Assembly (NCBI RefSeq): GCF_000760935.2
Contig: NZ_CP049744.1
Coordinates: 4,185,501-4,249,500 of the forward strand
Length of the DNA: 64,000 nt
Reading direction: 5' to 3'
Source of the DNA: Rhodococcoides fascians A25f
GTDB lineage: Bacteria; Actinomycetota; Actinomycetes; Mycobacteriales; Mycobacteriaceae
Positions 7,968 to 16,762 of this stretch are shown one piece after another (the stretch's first letter is position 1; each line of letters starts with the position of its first letter). The translations under genes and the position numbers were made by a program. The notes beneath the pieces are model-generated. The model was not told the DNA's origin and searched no databases. It was given only the letters and a program-made list of their open reading frames with translations.

Positions 7968-8798
7968 TCAACTCCGAGCAATGCCGTCGACAACTCTCCG
8001 ACTTCCTTCGATAACGCGGCGTGCCCGCTCATGCGGCGACACCCCGACCTCCCTCAGCGCCTGCAGTGGCACCTCGGCGCTGACCGTGATGTCGCGGGGC
8101 AAGAGCTCCAAGATTCGGACCAGCGGGAGGTCGCCACTACCCGGTATTCCGCGGTTGTGCACCGCTTCCATCATGTAGGCGCTGAGATCCATAGTTCCTA
8201 GCGGACCGTCACTGATCTGGCAGTAACCAAACAGGTCGGAATCCACATTTGCAATGTCATCGGGCCCCTCACCGGCACGGGCCAGGTGCAGTGTATCGAG
8301 CATGATTTTCAGGTTCGGTTGATTGATCTTAGCGACGAGGGCCGCAGCCGCGGCGAGTGTCGGCACGTGGGACAACGGGGTGAACTCGATGAGCACCCCC
8401 AACCCGAGGTCCTCGGCGAGCACAGCCAGCTCGCCTAAGGTGTCCTGGACCGAACCCGGCTCGCGCACGACAGTCTCGTCCGCCTCGAACGCACAGGCGT
8501 TAGCGTAGGGGGCACCCAGCTCAACCAACAAGTCCAGTTGCCGTTTCAACTGCTCCATGCTGCCGGCGGCATTGATGAGAAAGCCATCACCCATCGAAAT
8601 AGTCATTCCGGCATCATCGATCTGCGTAAGAGTAGTTCTCAGCGTGGCGGGGTCGAGGAGTTCGTGACGATTGATACTCAAGCACACCGAGTCGGCACCT
8701 GCGCCGGCCGCTGCAGCGATGAAGACGGGCAGCGGTTCATCGTACAAACTGAGATGTTCCAAACCGACGGGCCGGGATCCGTGACGACTTATGCTCAT
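7968..8798 (-). CDS. Sugar phosphate isomerase/epimerase family TIM-barrel protein
   Basis: This 276-residue protein has the AP-endonuclease-2/xylose-isomerase-like TIM-barrel pattern: VLIEFTPLSHVPT, LKIMLDTLHLARAG and YCQISDGPLG carry the usual Glu, Asp/His and substrate-side positions. The C-terminal SAEVPLQALREVG supplies the last acidic ligand. Substrate cannot be read from sequence; relatives act as hydroxypyruvate, inosose or ketose isomerases. The ATG at 8798 is chosen because GGAG stands 8 nt before it; a GTG at 8807 overlaps that spacing. It stands alone between the decayed region and an IS remnant, so it may be an orphan of a larger cluster. Confidence 0.82.
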   Translation of the reverse strand: MSISRHGSRPVGLEHLSLYDEPLPVFIAAAAGAGADSVCLSINRHELLDPATLRTTLTQIDDAGMTISMGDGFLINAAGSMEQLKRQLDLLVELGAPYANACAFEADETVVREPGSVQDTLGELAVLAEDLGLGVLIEFTPLSHVPTLAAAAALVAKINQPNLKIMLDTLHLARAGEGPDDIANVDSDLFGYCQISDGPLGTMDLSAYMMEAVHNRGIPGSGDLPLVRILELLPRDITVSAEVPLQALREVGVSPHERARRVIEGSRRVVDGIARS

Positions 8799-9058
8799 TT
8801 TTATCACTCCGTCCAGACCCGCTTATCTCTGAGAAGAGAGACGGTTGTGTCCATATTTGTCCCACAGTAGGGCGCGTCTCAGCTCGCGATGCAGGTCACG
8901 TCTCGATGAGCGGGACAGTGGTTTCGGGTCGGCCCGCCGGTGCCGGAAGCGTCCCACCGCCCAGTCTCAGAAGTGCCCGAATTCGATTCGGCCAGAGCAT
9001 AAACGGAAAGTGCTATATAGATTGGGCGAAGGCGAGTGATGACGACGAAGGCTGCACT

Positions 9059-9620
9059 CCTTGATCCGCCACGTCTCGCCTGTCGATCACGCCCCCGGTC
9101 GCCTCGTTCCCCCCTGGGATCTGGTGAAGTGCCGGTTCGACCAGGGGCACGTCGATGCGGTGTGGACCGGGACATCACTTACCTGAACTGCGGTGAGGGC
9201 GATGCATACCTCTGCGCGATCAAGGATGAACACTCGAAGGTAGCCTCGGGGTGGCCGTTGCCGATCACGTGCGCGCCGAACTAGTTCTGGATACTTTGCA
9301 CATGGCAGTCGCCGACCGTGGCGGCGACGTCGCGGGCACAATCGCACACTCGGACAGCGGAAGGCAGCATGCCGCTGCGTTGACAAAGAAAGCGTGCGAA
9401 CAGTACGGGTTGCGGCGTTCGATGGGCAAGATCGGGATTCGCTGGGACAACGCCGGTGCCGAGAGCTTGTGGTCGACGTTCAAGCACGACTTTTACATTC
9501 GGCACGCGTTCGTATTCAGATCCAAATTGATTGCTGTAGTTCGCCATTGGATGTATTTCCACAACAAACTCCGCCGCTTTCATCGACCACTACATCTCGC
9601 AGACCGACAATCGGGTCACG
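9059..9620 (+). pseudogene. IS3-family transposase (OrfB) remnant
   Basis: The DDE core of an IS3-type transposase is spread over three reading frames: KCRFDQGHVDAVWTG, then DITYLNCGEGDAYLCAIKDE, then VADHVRAELVLDTLHMAVAD to FHNKLRRFHR. The three catalytic positions can still be placed (GDITYL, AHSDSGRQH for the usual SDRGSQY, NAGAESLW). Frameshifts near 9165 and 9245 and decay after 9570 make it inactive. I see no terminal inverted repeats and no OrfA. It lies inside the repeat-flanked region. Confidence 0.85.
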
Positions 9621-10177
9621 GTGCTGAGCAGAACGCACGCAACGCGCAACGACGTCACATATTTGTGGCACCTCGACGCGGAACTGCTGCATTCCACCAC
9701 TGCCGCGTTCACCAAGCTTTGATCGGAGTACGGAACATTCGATGACGCAGTCAACTGCGTTGGGATCTGGGGACACGCCCACGTTGCGAACATCACCAGT
9801 GCCGAGTTGACGCGAACGTGCGCAATTAATCTCGCGATAACTATTGCGACCACTCGGGAAGAATCGACACGTATGGCGGCCGCATCGGCATGGCACCCGA
9901 TGGCCCCACAGGCTAGACAATCCTGTCTCGTAACTTTCCAGCGGCCCTGCGACTCCGCTCCGGCAAATGTGCCCACACGATGTTTTCATCGTAGGCCACG
10001 TGGTGGCGTAGGTAACCGACAGTATCCCGACGAGACGGTTGCCAATGCGCGGGGTGCTTGGTGGTGGAGATCGCAAGGCGTCTTTGCGAACTACACACAG
10101 CCATATCACCGGGGAAGCGCTACAACGAGTCTGTATCGCGCGTTCTTTGTTGAGTTCGAGAGAATGCTTCTCGGCGG
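9621..10177. other. Intergenic stretch without recognisable genes
   Basis: About 560 bp between the transposase remnant and the WhiB gene. Open frames on both strands show no family motif. I see no clear hairpin or repeat here. Confidence 0.6.
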
Positions 10178-10594
10178 TCAGGCGCGGGAGCCGGTAGCGC
10201 CAGAAACTGGGAAAGCGCTGCGCCGTCCCGGAGGTGGGAGGTGCGCTGAGATCTTCAGACCTCCCGGTGTTCGGCTTTCAACGATCCCAGTTTCAGGTTT
10301 CCCAGCTGGAGAGGAACAGTTCAGCAGTTCGAATCGTTCGGTTGCAGTAAGCCCGCCCCAGATTCCGTAGGGCTCGAAGTTTTCCAGCGCAAAGGAGCGA
10401 CACCTGTCTACTACCGGGCAAGTAGAGCAGTGCCGTTTCGCTGCGTTCTCCATTCGTCTCAACGCCGCACCTCGAACTCCGTGCGGCGGATAGAAGATCG
10501 ATATCGATTCCGAACGGCACCGCGCTTCGAGCTGCCATTCCCACTCTGAGTTCTGGGGAGCGGGGAGCCTGGGTGGAGGGAATGAGTTACGCAT
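10178..10594 (-). CDS. WhiB-family iron-sulfur transcription factor
   Basis: This 138-residue protein has the WhiB domain: Cys26, Cys56, Cys59 and Cys65 in the C-x29-C-x2-C-x5-C spacing that binds a [4Fe-4S] cluster, followed by the YGIWGGLT turn and a TATERFELL segment. The C-terminal tail of about 40 residues is basic and Pro/Gly-rich (GGLKISAHLPPPGRRS), as in DNA-contacting tails. WhiB proteins are confined to actinobacteria and work with sigma factors in redox or stress responses. The ATG at 10594 has no strong Shine-Dalgarno. A second, broken WhiB-like sequence lies at 31345-31610. Confidence 0.88.
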   Translation of the reverse strand: MRNSFPPPRLPAPQNSEWEWQLEARCRSESISIFYPPHGVRGAALRRMENAAKRHCSTCPVVDRCRSFALENFEPYGIWGGLTATERFELLNCSSPAGKPETGIVESRTPGGLKISAHLPPPGRRSAFPVSGATGSRA

Positions 10595-10660
10595 GGTTCA
10601 ACTTTCGAACTGAGCTCGCCCGGGGTCGGGGGTGATTGCCGACCCCGGCTGATAATATGG

Positions 10661-11761
10661 TCAACCGTTAAAACTGTCGTATGTTCCGGCGCGTTCCGGC
10701 CCCGGAAACACCTCACCCGCGAATAGTTTCCGGGCGGTGCGAATCACCGCGGCGCGGCGGACGTCGACCTCACCAGATGCCGCCGATTCCACTTCGATGT
10801 CAACATCGAAAAAACCGGTGGGGTGCTCGATTCGCACTACGCCGCCATCACGCGTGCGGGTCACGCGTTCTGCCACCGACCCTCCAAGGCGGGCAGCTGT
10901 TCCCACGGTGAGTGCGCCGAGAACGCCGATGGCGGTGTGGCACCGCACCGGGATGAAGGTCCTCGTCGCGATACTGCCGTCGGCTCGAGGTTCGGACACG
11001 AGTGTAATTTTTGGAATGGTTGATTCGGTTACGTCACCGAGCCCCATCAGCTTCGCAGCCTGCGCTCGGATGGTCGCGACACGTTCGCTGAGTTCGGCGT
11101 TGTTCTCGAGGTCCGACGGGCTCTCGTGTCCGCTCACTCCGACATCCGTCGCGGCCAAAACCACTGTGGGCATTCCGTTGTCGATGCATGTCACTTCGAT
11201 ACCGTCGACGACATCGATCACGTTCCCGGTGGGAAGGAGCTTCCCGCAACTCGATCCTGCCGTGTCAGAGAATGCGATGCTCACCTCGGCTGCTGTGCCG
11301 GGGACACCGTCGATACGACCTGTTCCCGAATACTCGACATTGCCCGATGGAGTGGGGAACGTAGACGCTGCATAGCTGTCAGAGTTGAGCATTTTGATTC
11401 GTACTGTGGTCTGACGCTCCCCGGCTACGACGAGTCCTCGTTCGAGCGCGAATTGCCCGACTCCGGCGAGTAGGTTGCCGCAGTTCTGGGACGAGCTGAC
11501 CGTCGCGCTGTCGACGCCGACCTGCAGGAAAAGGTAGTCAACGTCCGCCCGTGGATCATCGGACGTTCCGACTATCGCTACCTTACTGGTAAGCGGATGA
11601 CCCCCGCCGATACCGTCGATTTGACGGGTATCGGGCGAGCCCATGATCCGAAGTAGCAGACGGTCGCGTTCGATCACACCGGCAGGCAAGTCCTCGGCCA
11701 GAAAAAAAGCACCTTTCGATGTTCCACCGCGCATCCATGTGCAGTGGATCCCACCGGTCAT
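10661..11761 (-). CDS. galD: 4-oxalomesaconate tautomerase (PrpF family)
   Basis: This 366-residue PrpF-family protein begins IHCTWMRGGTSKGAFF, the family signature, and carries IDGIGGGHPLTSKVAIV and the SSQNCGNLLAGVG stretch with the first catalytic Cys. A second Cys lies in FIPVRCHTAIGVLGAL. PrpF members include GalD, which interconverts keto and enol forms of 4-oxalomesaconate, and AcnD-linked PrpF. No acnD or prpC lies nearby, whereas the two upstream genes are GalC- and GalB-like, so GalD is the better reading. Its ATG overlaps the stop of galC as ATGA, which implies translational coupling. Confidence 0.85.
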   Translation of the reverse strand: MTGGIHCTWMRGGTSKGAFFLAEDLPAGVIERDRLLLRIMGSPDTRQIDGIGGGHPLTSKVAIVGTSDDPRADVDYLFLQVGVDSATVSSSQNCGNLLAGVGQFALERGLVVAGERQTTVRIKMLNSDSYAASTFPTPSGNVEYSGTGRIDGVPGTAAEVSIAFSDTAGSSCGKLLPTGNVIDVVDGIEVTCIDNGMPTVVLAATDVGVSGHESPSDLENNAELSERVATIRAQAAKLMGLGDVTESTIPKITLVSEPRADGSIATRTFIPVRCHTAIGVLGALTVGTAARLGGSVAERVTRTRDGGVVRIEHPTGFFDVDIEVESAASGEVDVRRAAVIRTARKLFAGEVFPGPERAGTYDSFNG

Positions 11762-12471
11762 GCTTCACTCCGTTGTTCGCGGTCGAATTCCTGCTGGGTC
11801 AAGTATCGGACGCCCAAATCAGCGAGAACCGGCCGCAGACCGTACCGATCGAGACCGAGTTGCCCTCCTCGGAATGCCTGCCGTGCAGCTTCTTCCTTGT
11901 CGAGGCGAGCACGCGATGATTCGACTGCCGTCGCCGCGGTGCGACGAGGAACAATGACAACACCATCGTCGTCGGCCACCACCACGTCCCCTGGGTTCAC
12001 CGTCACCTGCCCCAGCACTATCGGGACGTTGACCGATCCTGCGGTGGCCTTGACCGTCCCCTGCGCCGATACAGCCCGTGACCACACCGGGAAGTCCATC
12101 TCGTTGAGCTCGGTGAGATCACGAACGCCTGCCGCGGTCACAAGTCCGCGAACCCCTCGTACCTGCAGCGCAGTCGCGAACAGCTCGCCGAACATACCGT
12201 CGGTCGACGGCGAATTCGTCGCGACCACCAGAATGTCACCGGCAGTACATTGTTCGACGGCCGCGTGAATCATCAGATTGTCGCCCGGCCACGAGTGGAC
12301 GGTAACTGCGTTGCCGGCAATCCGCGCGCCCGACTGGATCGGCCGAAACTCCGGACCAGGCAGACCGGTTCGACCTTGCGCTTCGTGGACGGTGGCCGTC
12401 CCGAACTCCGCCAGTGCGTCGACGACGTCAAGCGGTGTCCGGACGGGGTCGGTGACGATGACCGGGTTCAT
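11758..12471 (-). CDS. galC: 4-carboxy-4-hydroxy-2-oxoadipate aldolase (RraA-like)
   Basis: This 237-residue protein belongs to the RraA-like fold used by class II pyruvate aldolases HMG/CHA aldolase (GalC, LigK, ProA). The substrate/metal region is seen in RGVRGLVTAAGVRDLTEL (Arg-Asp of the active site) and NPGDVVVADDDGVVIVP near the C-terminus. The reaction is cleavage of 4-carboxy-4-hydroxy-2-oxoadipate to pyruvate and oxaloacetate, usually with oxaloacetate decarboxylase activity. The ATG at 12471 overlaps the galB stop (ATGA). The frame is open further upstream, but that part lies inside galB and reads as shadow. Confidence 0.88.
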   Translation of the reverse strand: MNPVIVTDPVRTPLDVVDALAEFGTATVHEAQGRTGLPGPEFRPIQSGARIAGNAVTVHSWPGDNLMIHAAVEQCTAGDILVVATNSPSTDGMFGELFATALQVRGVRGLVTAAGVRDLTELNEMDFPVWSRAVSAQGTVKATAGSVNVPIVLGQVTVNPGDVVVADDDGVVIVPRRTAATAVESSRARLDKEEAARQAFRGGQLGLDRYGLRPVLADLGVRYLTQQEFDREQRSEA

Positions 12472-13214
12472 GCCAGCACTCCGGCGACCTCGGGGTAGTA
12501 CCGCACGTACGCTTCTCCCAGGGTGTCGGTGGTGAAACCGAGGTTTGGGCCGGCGTTGCGCTTGAGTTGCACACCGCGCCTGCGCGCGAGGTCGGTGTAG
12601 TAGGTCCACATGTGCTCCTGCGCGACAAGGCTTTCCATTGCCTTGCGCTTCTGCGGGAACACTTCGGTGATATCGAGAAGGACGTTGGGCTTGAAGTCGC
12701 TCTGTTCCGGCTGATGTGGCTCGAAGAAGAAGACCGGCGGTGCCCCGAGTGCGTCACCTTCGGCGGGGTATCCGATTGCTTGCGCGAGGATCCGAGCGTC
12801 GAGAGCCATTCTTGCCGCGACCGGGTGGTCCGCGTTGTAGGGGTCCGTCAGTGGATGTGTCAGCACGACAGTCGGTTTGACATCGCGGTATACGTGCACC
12901 AGCTTGTCGACGATCTCGGGAGATTGCAGCAGAGGATAGTCGCCCGCATCGAAGAACTCGACTTCCGCACCCAGAGCTGATGCCGCTGCCTCCGCCTCGC
13001 CGCGACGAAGAGCCTTGATCTCCTCCAGAGTCTTTCCATCTCGCCATGCACGCGCCGACTCTCCGCGTTCGCCGTAGCTGAGGCACACGACCTTGGCTCG
13101 TTCACCGCGGGCCGTGGCGGCCGCGATTGCGCCGCCCGCACGCCACACGAAGTCTCCGGCGTGGGCACTGATCACCAGCAGAGCTGGTTTGACATTTGTT
13201 GGCACTGGTTTCAC
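12468..13214 (-). CDS. galB: 4-oxalomesaconate hydratase (PIG-L/LmbE family)
   Basis: This 248-residue PIG-L-type metalloprotein carries AHAGDFVWRAGGAIA near the N-terminus, the form of the LmbE HxxD metal motif found in Pseudomonas putida GalB, and HPLTDPYNADH with the further metal histidine. GalB of that family hydrates 4-oxalomesaconate to 4-carboxy-4-hydroxy-2-oxoadipate, the substrate of the next gene product. The order galB-galC-galD with ATGA overlaps at both junctions makes this a tight three-gene operon. Its upstream region (13215-13482) holds an AT-rich motif shared with the GntR/ligI intergenic region. Confidence 0.87.
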   Translation of the reverse strand: MKPVPTNVKPALLVISAHAGDFVWRAGGAIAAATARGERAKVVCLSYGERGESARAWRDGKTLEEIKALRRGEAEAAASALGAEVEFFDAGDYPLLQSPEIVDKLVHVYRDVKPTVVLTHPLTDPYNADHPVAARMALDARILAQAIGYPAEGDALGAPPVFFFEPHQPEQSDFKPNVLLDITEVFPQKRKAMESLVAQEHMWTYYTDLARRRGVQLKRNAGPNLGFTTDTLGEAYVRYYPEVAGVLA

Positions 13215-13275
13215 CTAACGACGAAGTTCCGGACGCGGACGCGCCCGCTGCTCCACCAGTAATCCACATCACCTT

Positions 13276-13300
13276 CGTGATTGTCAACAATTTTGGACAC
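13276..13300. promoter_or_regulatory. Candidate GntR operator upstream of galB
   Basis: This AT-rich stretch carries ATTGTCAACAATT, which is palindromic around its centre, running into CAACAATTTTGG (13285-13296). The reverse complement of the last, CCAAAATTGTTG, occurs at 14174-14185 before the GntR gene. FCD-type GntR proteins often bind TTGT-ACAA-like sites. It lies 60-85 bp before the galB start. Confidence 0.62.
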
Positions 13301-13482
13301 AGAAAGATTGACCAGACTGTTGACGAAACCGGTGCGGTGTGGTTAACGTAAGTCCCCATCAGGTGACGTGAGTCACCACCAGCCCTTCATCCCTGGGAGC
13401 CCCGATGAACTCGTACGAAGACCTTTGTTCGCCGTCGGTCTCGAGTTCCCTACGTGTCGCCCCGGTGAAAGATGAGCCGGGT

Positions 13483-14151
13483 CTACCGCGTTGCGGCAAC
13501 CTCGCGGAGCGCAGTGATCACACTCCGCAAATGTGCGCGCATGGCAGCCTCGGCTGCATCGGAGTCGCGGGCGCAGACGGCATCGATGATGGCGACATGC
13601 TCGGGCAGCGACACCGACATACGTCCAGGATGCATCGCCAGCTTGAACTGATGTCGGACGAGTTGCCCGCGCAGCCGCTCCAAAATCTCGTCCGCGGATC
13701 GCTGGGCGCTGATCTCGCGAATACGTCTGTGCAGCAACTGATTCTGACGGGAGTATCCGAAGACGTCGCCTGCTGCGGCGGATTCGGTGATCGCTCGGCG
13801 AAGATCGGTGAACTCGGCAATTCCTGCGTCGGTGACATTGCGTGCAGCCCGGGCGGCACACAGTCCTTCGACGACCATGCGGACCTCGGTGATCTCGACC
13901 GCCTCGTCGAGGGAGACCGACCGCACCCGCGCACCCCGATTGGCGACACGTTCGATCAAGCCTTGAGCGCCGAGTTCTTGCAAAGCAGCGCGCACAGCGC
14001 TCCGACTGGCATGGAACTGTGTGCACAGATCAGCTTCGACCATGCGTTGGTTGGGCGCGAAGTCACCACCGAGAATCGCCTGCCGAATCCCATCGGTCAC
14101 CACAGTGTGATCGGTGATCAGTTCCTTCGATCCCTGTTCCGTCATCGACAT
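13483..14151 (-). CDS. GntR family (FadR/FCD type) regulator of the PDC/4-oxalomesaconate genes
   Basis: This 222-residue protein has an N-terminal GntR winged helix (VTDGIRQAILGGDFAPNQRM, then FHASRSAVRAALQELGAQGL) and a C-terminal all-helical FCD ligand domain with the usual metal-ligand pattern (EVRMVVEG, NQLLHRRI, LPEHVAIIDAV). The ATG at 14151 is chosen because AAGGTGG stands just before it; longer forms run into the ligI promoter region. It is divergent from ligI-MFS and upstream of galBCD in the same direction, so it is well placed to control both arms. The effector is probably a pathway intermediate. Confidence 0.88.
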   Translation of the reverse strand: MSMTEQGSKELITDHTVVTDGIRQAILGGDFAPNQRMVEADLCTQFHASRSAVRAALQELGAQGLIERVANRGARVRSVSLDEAVEITEVRMVVEGLCAARAARNVTDAGIAEFTDLRRAITESAAAGDVFGYSRQNQLLHRRIREISAQRSADEILERLRGQLVRHQFKLAMHPGRMSVSLPEHVAIIDAVCARDSDAAEAAMRAHLRSVITALREVAATR

Positions 14152-14165
14152 CGAGCCACCTTCAA

Positions 14166-14190
14166 CATTGTCACCAAAATTGTTGCGTAA
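14166..14190. promoter_or_regulatory. Candidate GntR operator between gntR and ligI
   Basis: CCAAAATTGTTG (14174-14185) is the exact reverse complement of 13285-13296 upstream of galB, within an AT-rich patch (ATTGTCACCAAAATTGTTGC). It lies 23 bp before the GntR start and would suit autoregulation and ligI control. Binding by this GntR is inferred. Confidence 0.62.
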
Positions 14191-14306
14191 ATCGTAACTC
14201 AAGTAATGGATTCTTTGCCGACTTTCGACCGAACCGACAGCCGCCGTGGGATTGCTCGCCCCGATAAACGAGAAGAACACCCAACTTGTCGAGACTGGAG
14301 AACCGC

Positions 14307-15227
14307 ATGACCACACCTGCCGTCAAAAGCCCAGGATGGCTCGACTGGTATCCCGACCCGAGCACACCGCGCTTCGCGATGCCAACCGGGGCCGTGGACG
14401 CTCACTGCCATGTCTTCGGTCCGTCCGATCAGTTCCCGTTCGCCGACGAACGCAAGTACACACCGTGCGACGCAAGCAAAGACCAACTGTTTGCCCTCCG
14501 CGACCATCTCGGAGCCACCCGCAACGTCATCGTCCAAGCAACGTGCCACGGAGCTGACAACACCGCCATGCTCGACGCCGTCGAAGCTTCCAGCGGTACG
14601 GCCCGCGGCATCGCCACGGTCCGCCCCAACGTCACCGACACCGAACTGCGCACACTGCACGACGCGGGCGTCCGAGGGGTCCGCTTCAACTTCCTCAAAC
14701 GGCTGGTCGACACCGCCCCCGACGCCGATTTGCTCACGATCGCGAAACGAATCGAGCCTCTGGGCTGGCACATCGTCATCTACTTCGAAGGCCCGGACCT
14801 CGTGGACCTCGAAGGATTTTTCGACACACTCCCGGTCCCGATCGTGATCGACCACATGGGCCGACCCGACGTCACATCACCCGTCGACGGTCCGGAGTTC
14901 GATCGATTCCTTCGGTTCGTCGAACGCAACGACGCATGGGTGAAAGTCAGCTGCCCAGAACGACTCACCGCCACCGGACCGGCCGCACTCAACGGTGAAC
15001 GCAACTCCTACCTCGACGTAGTTCCCTTCGAGCGAAAAGTCGTCGACGAGTTCCCGGACTCGGTTCTCTGGGGAAGCGACTGGCCCCACCCGAATCTAAC
15101 CGACCACATGCCCGACGACGGTCTGATTGTCGACCGCATTCCACTCTTCGCACCCACGTCCGAGATCCAACACAAACTCCTCGTCGCCAACCCCACGCGG
15201 CTGTACTGGCCGAACGAGAACGCCTGA
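14307..15227 (+). CDS. ligI: 2-pyrone-4,6-dicarboxylate hydrolase
   Basis: This 306-residue amidohydrolase-superfamily protein is LigI-like throughout: GAVDAHCHVFGP (His33, His35), FALRDHLGATRNVIVQATCH, GVRGVRFNFLKRLVD, IVIDHMGRPDV and SVLWGSDWPHPN with the catalytic Asp. LigI hydrolyses the lactone 2-pyrone-4,6-dicarboxylate to 4-oxalomesaconate without needing a metal. GGAG precedes the ATG at good spacing. The product feeds GalD, GalB and GalC encoded in the opposite direction. An MFS transporter follows 36 bp downstream, apparently in the same transcript. Confidence 0.93.
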   Translation: MTTPAVKSPGWLDWYPDPSTPRFAMPTGAVDAHCHVFGPSDQFPFADERKYTPCDASKDQLFALRDHLGATRNVIVQATCHGADNTAMLDAVEASSGTARGIATVRPNVTDTELRTLHDAGVRGVRFNFLKRLVDTAPDADLLTIAKRIEPLGWHIVIYFEGPDLVDLEGFFDTLPVPIVIDHMGRPDVTSPVDGPEFDRFLRFVERNDAWVKVSCPERLTATGPAALNGERNSYLDVVPFERKVVDEFPDSVLWGSDWPHPNLTDHMPDDGLIVDRIPLFAPTSEIQHKLLVANPTRLYWPNENA

Positions 15228-15263
15228 TCGCCGCTCCGACCACCCCAAGAATTGAGTAACACG

Positions 15264-16625
15264 ATGCAACACTCCAACGCGGCGAACCGACTCGATCGTA
15301 TGCCGGTGTCCAAATTCCACAAGATCACCTTGATCGCCATCTCGTTTGCGTACTTCTTCGAATTCGCAGACCTCAACACCTTCGCCACCACAGTCCCCAA
15401 GCTCATCTCGGTCTGGGGCGTAAACGTCAATCAGATTGCCTACGTCACTTCGCTGTCGTTCGTGGGGATGTTCTTCGGTTCCATGATCGGCGGCTACATC
15501 GCTGACAGGCTCGGACGCAAGAAGGCGCTGTTCGCAACCACCATCTGGTTCGCGACGTTCTCCTTCCTCTCGGTGTTCACCTGGGACATCTACTCACTCG
15601 GACTGCTGCGAATTCTCACGTCAGCAGGACTGTCGGCCATGACGGTCGCCGCGGTCATCTACGTCAACGAGATATTTCCGAGCGCGATTCGCGGCAAGTA
15701 CCAGGCCTACGCGATTGCCATCGGTATCTGCGGAACTCCGGTCACCAACCTCATCGCCAGCGCGGTGGTGCCGGCCAGTGATTGGTCGTGGCGACTGGTC
15801 TATCTCTGGGGTGCATGCGGAATCTTCTTCTTGATCTTCGCCCGCAGGCTGAAGGAGTCCCCACGCTGGTACGAGAGCAAGGGCGAGTACGACAAAGCCA
15901 ACGAAATCCTGAAAGAGATCGAAGACAGCATCGTTGCCGAGTCGGGTCCGCTGCCCGAGCCGAAGGCCGAGGTGATCGAGACAGCGTCGCAGACCAAAGC
16001 ACCTCTGAAGATGTTGTTGCAGAAGCGATACCTGTTTCCAACCGTTCTACTGTCGGTCATGTGGATCACTCAGACAATCGGATTCTTCGGATACTCGAGT
16101 TGGGCACCGACCCTCCTCGCAAACGAAGGCTTCAGCGTCGAAGATTCGATCTTCTACGTAGCACTCACCACGGTCGGTGCACCACTGGGATCACTGCTAG
16201 CCGCCCAGATTACCGATCGATTCGAACGCAAGTGGTGCCTGGCGATCTTCGGTGCCGTGATTGCCGTCTGCGGCCTTCTCTACGGCCTCACCTTCAACCC
16301 GATCATGATCGTCACCTTCGGATTCCTCGTGAACTTCTTCGAACGTGGCTACACAGCAGTTGCTTACGCCTACTCCCCTGAAGTCTTCGACACCCGCGCA
16401 CGATCCTTGGGCACAGGCGTCTCCTACGGCCTCGGCCGCCTGTCGAATGCCATCGGACCACTGATCATCGTCGCGCTCTACAACGGCCAGGGCTACCAAA
16501 GCGTCTTCTACTTCATCGCGGGTATGTGGCTGTTCGGCTCCATCACTCTCGCCATCTTCGGGCCGAAAACCCGACAAGCTCGCCTCGCAGCAAGCGCACC
16601 CACCACACAGCCCGCCACCCCTTGA
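15264..16625 (+). CDS. MFS transporter, probably for an aromatic or PDC-type dicarboxylate
   Basis: This is a 453-residue, about 12-helix major facilitator protein. The loop 2-3 motif GGYIADRLGRKKALF is present and repeated in weaker form after TM8 (AAQITDRFERKW). A long cytoplasmic loop (about residues 195-250) carries ESPRWYESKGEYDKAN, typical of the sugar-porter/niacin-transporter-like branch. Its position directly after ligI suggests import of 2-pyrone-4,6-dicarboxylate or a precursor such as protocatechuate or gallate. The ATG at 15264 is preferred; a TTG at 15252 is also in frame. A strong terminator follows. Confidence 0.87.
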   Translation: MQHSNAANRLDRMPVSKFHKITLIAISFAYFFEFADLNTFATTVPKLISVWGVNVNQIAYVTSLSFVGMFFGSMIGGYIADRLGRKKALFATTIWFATFSFLSVFTWDIYSLGLLRILTSAGLSAMTVAAVIYVNEIFPSAIRGKYQAYAIAIGICGTPVTNLIASAVVPASDWSWRLVYLWGACGIFFLIFARRLKESPRWYESKGEYDKANEILKEIEDSIVAESGPLPEPKAEVIETASQTKAPLKMLLQKRYLFPTVLLSVMWITQTIGFFGYSSWAPTLLANEGFSVEDSIFYVALTTVGAPLGSLLAAQITDRFERKWCLAIFGAVIAVCGLLYGLTFNPIMIVTFGFLVNFFERGYTAVAYAYSPEVFDTRARSLGTGVSYGLGRLSNAIGPLIIVALYNGQGYQSVFYFIAGMWLFGSITLAIFGPKTRQARLAASAPTTQPATP

Positions 16626-16657
16626 TCAGAAGCTGACCCGCACAAGCGAATACGACG

Positions 16658-16699
16658 AAATAGCCCCGGAACCTGACTTGTCAGGTTCCGGGGCTATTT
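16658..16699 (+). terminator. Terminator after ligI-MFS
   Basis: A perfect 20-bp stem (AAATAGCCCCGGAACCTGAC at 16658-16677 and its complement at 16680-16699) with a 2-nt loop; the 3' arm ends in TATTT. It is one of the strongest hairpins in the window and closes the ligI-MFS unit. Confidence 0.9.
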
Positions 16700-16762
16700 G
16701 CTATCGAACGGACTACCGAACCAGCTGATCGAAAACCAGCATGTTGCCACGCGTCGACGCCG

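Noticed and set aside
7543..8178. Plus-strand open frame of 211 codons
   Set aside because: Proline/arginine-rich without family motifs, overlaps the supported isomerase gene on the other strand and crosses the decayed region.
10661..11761. Methylcitrate-cycle PrpF instead of GalD
   Set aside because: No acnD, prpC or prpB nearby; coupling to GalC- and GalB-like genes supports the tautomerase reading.
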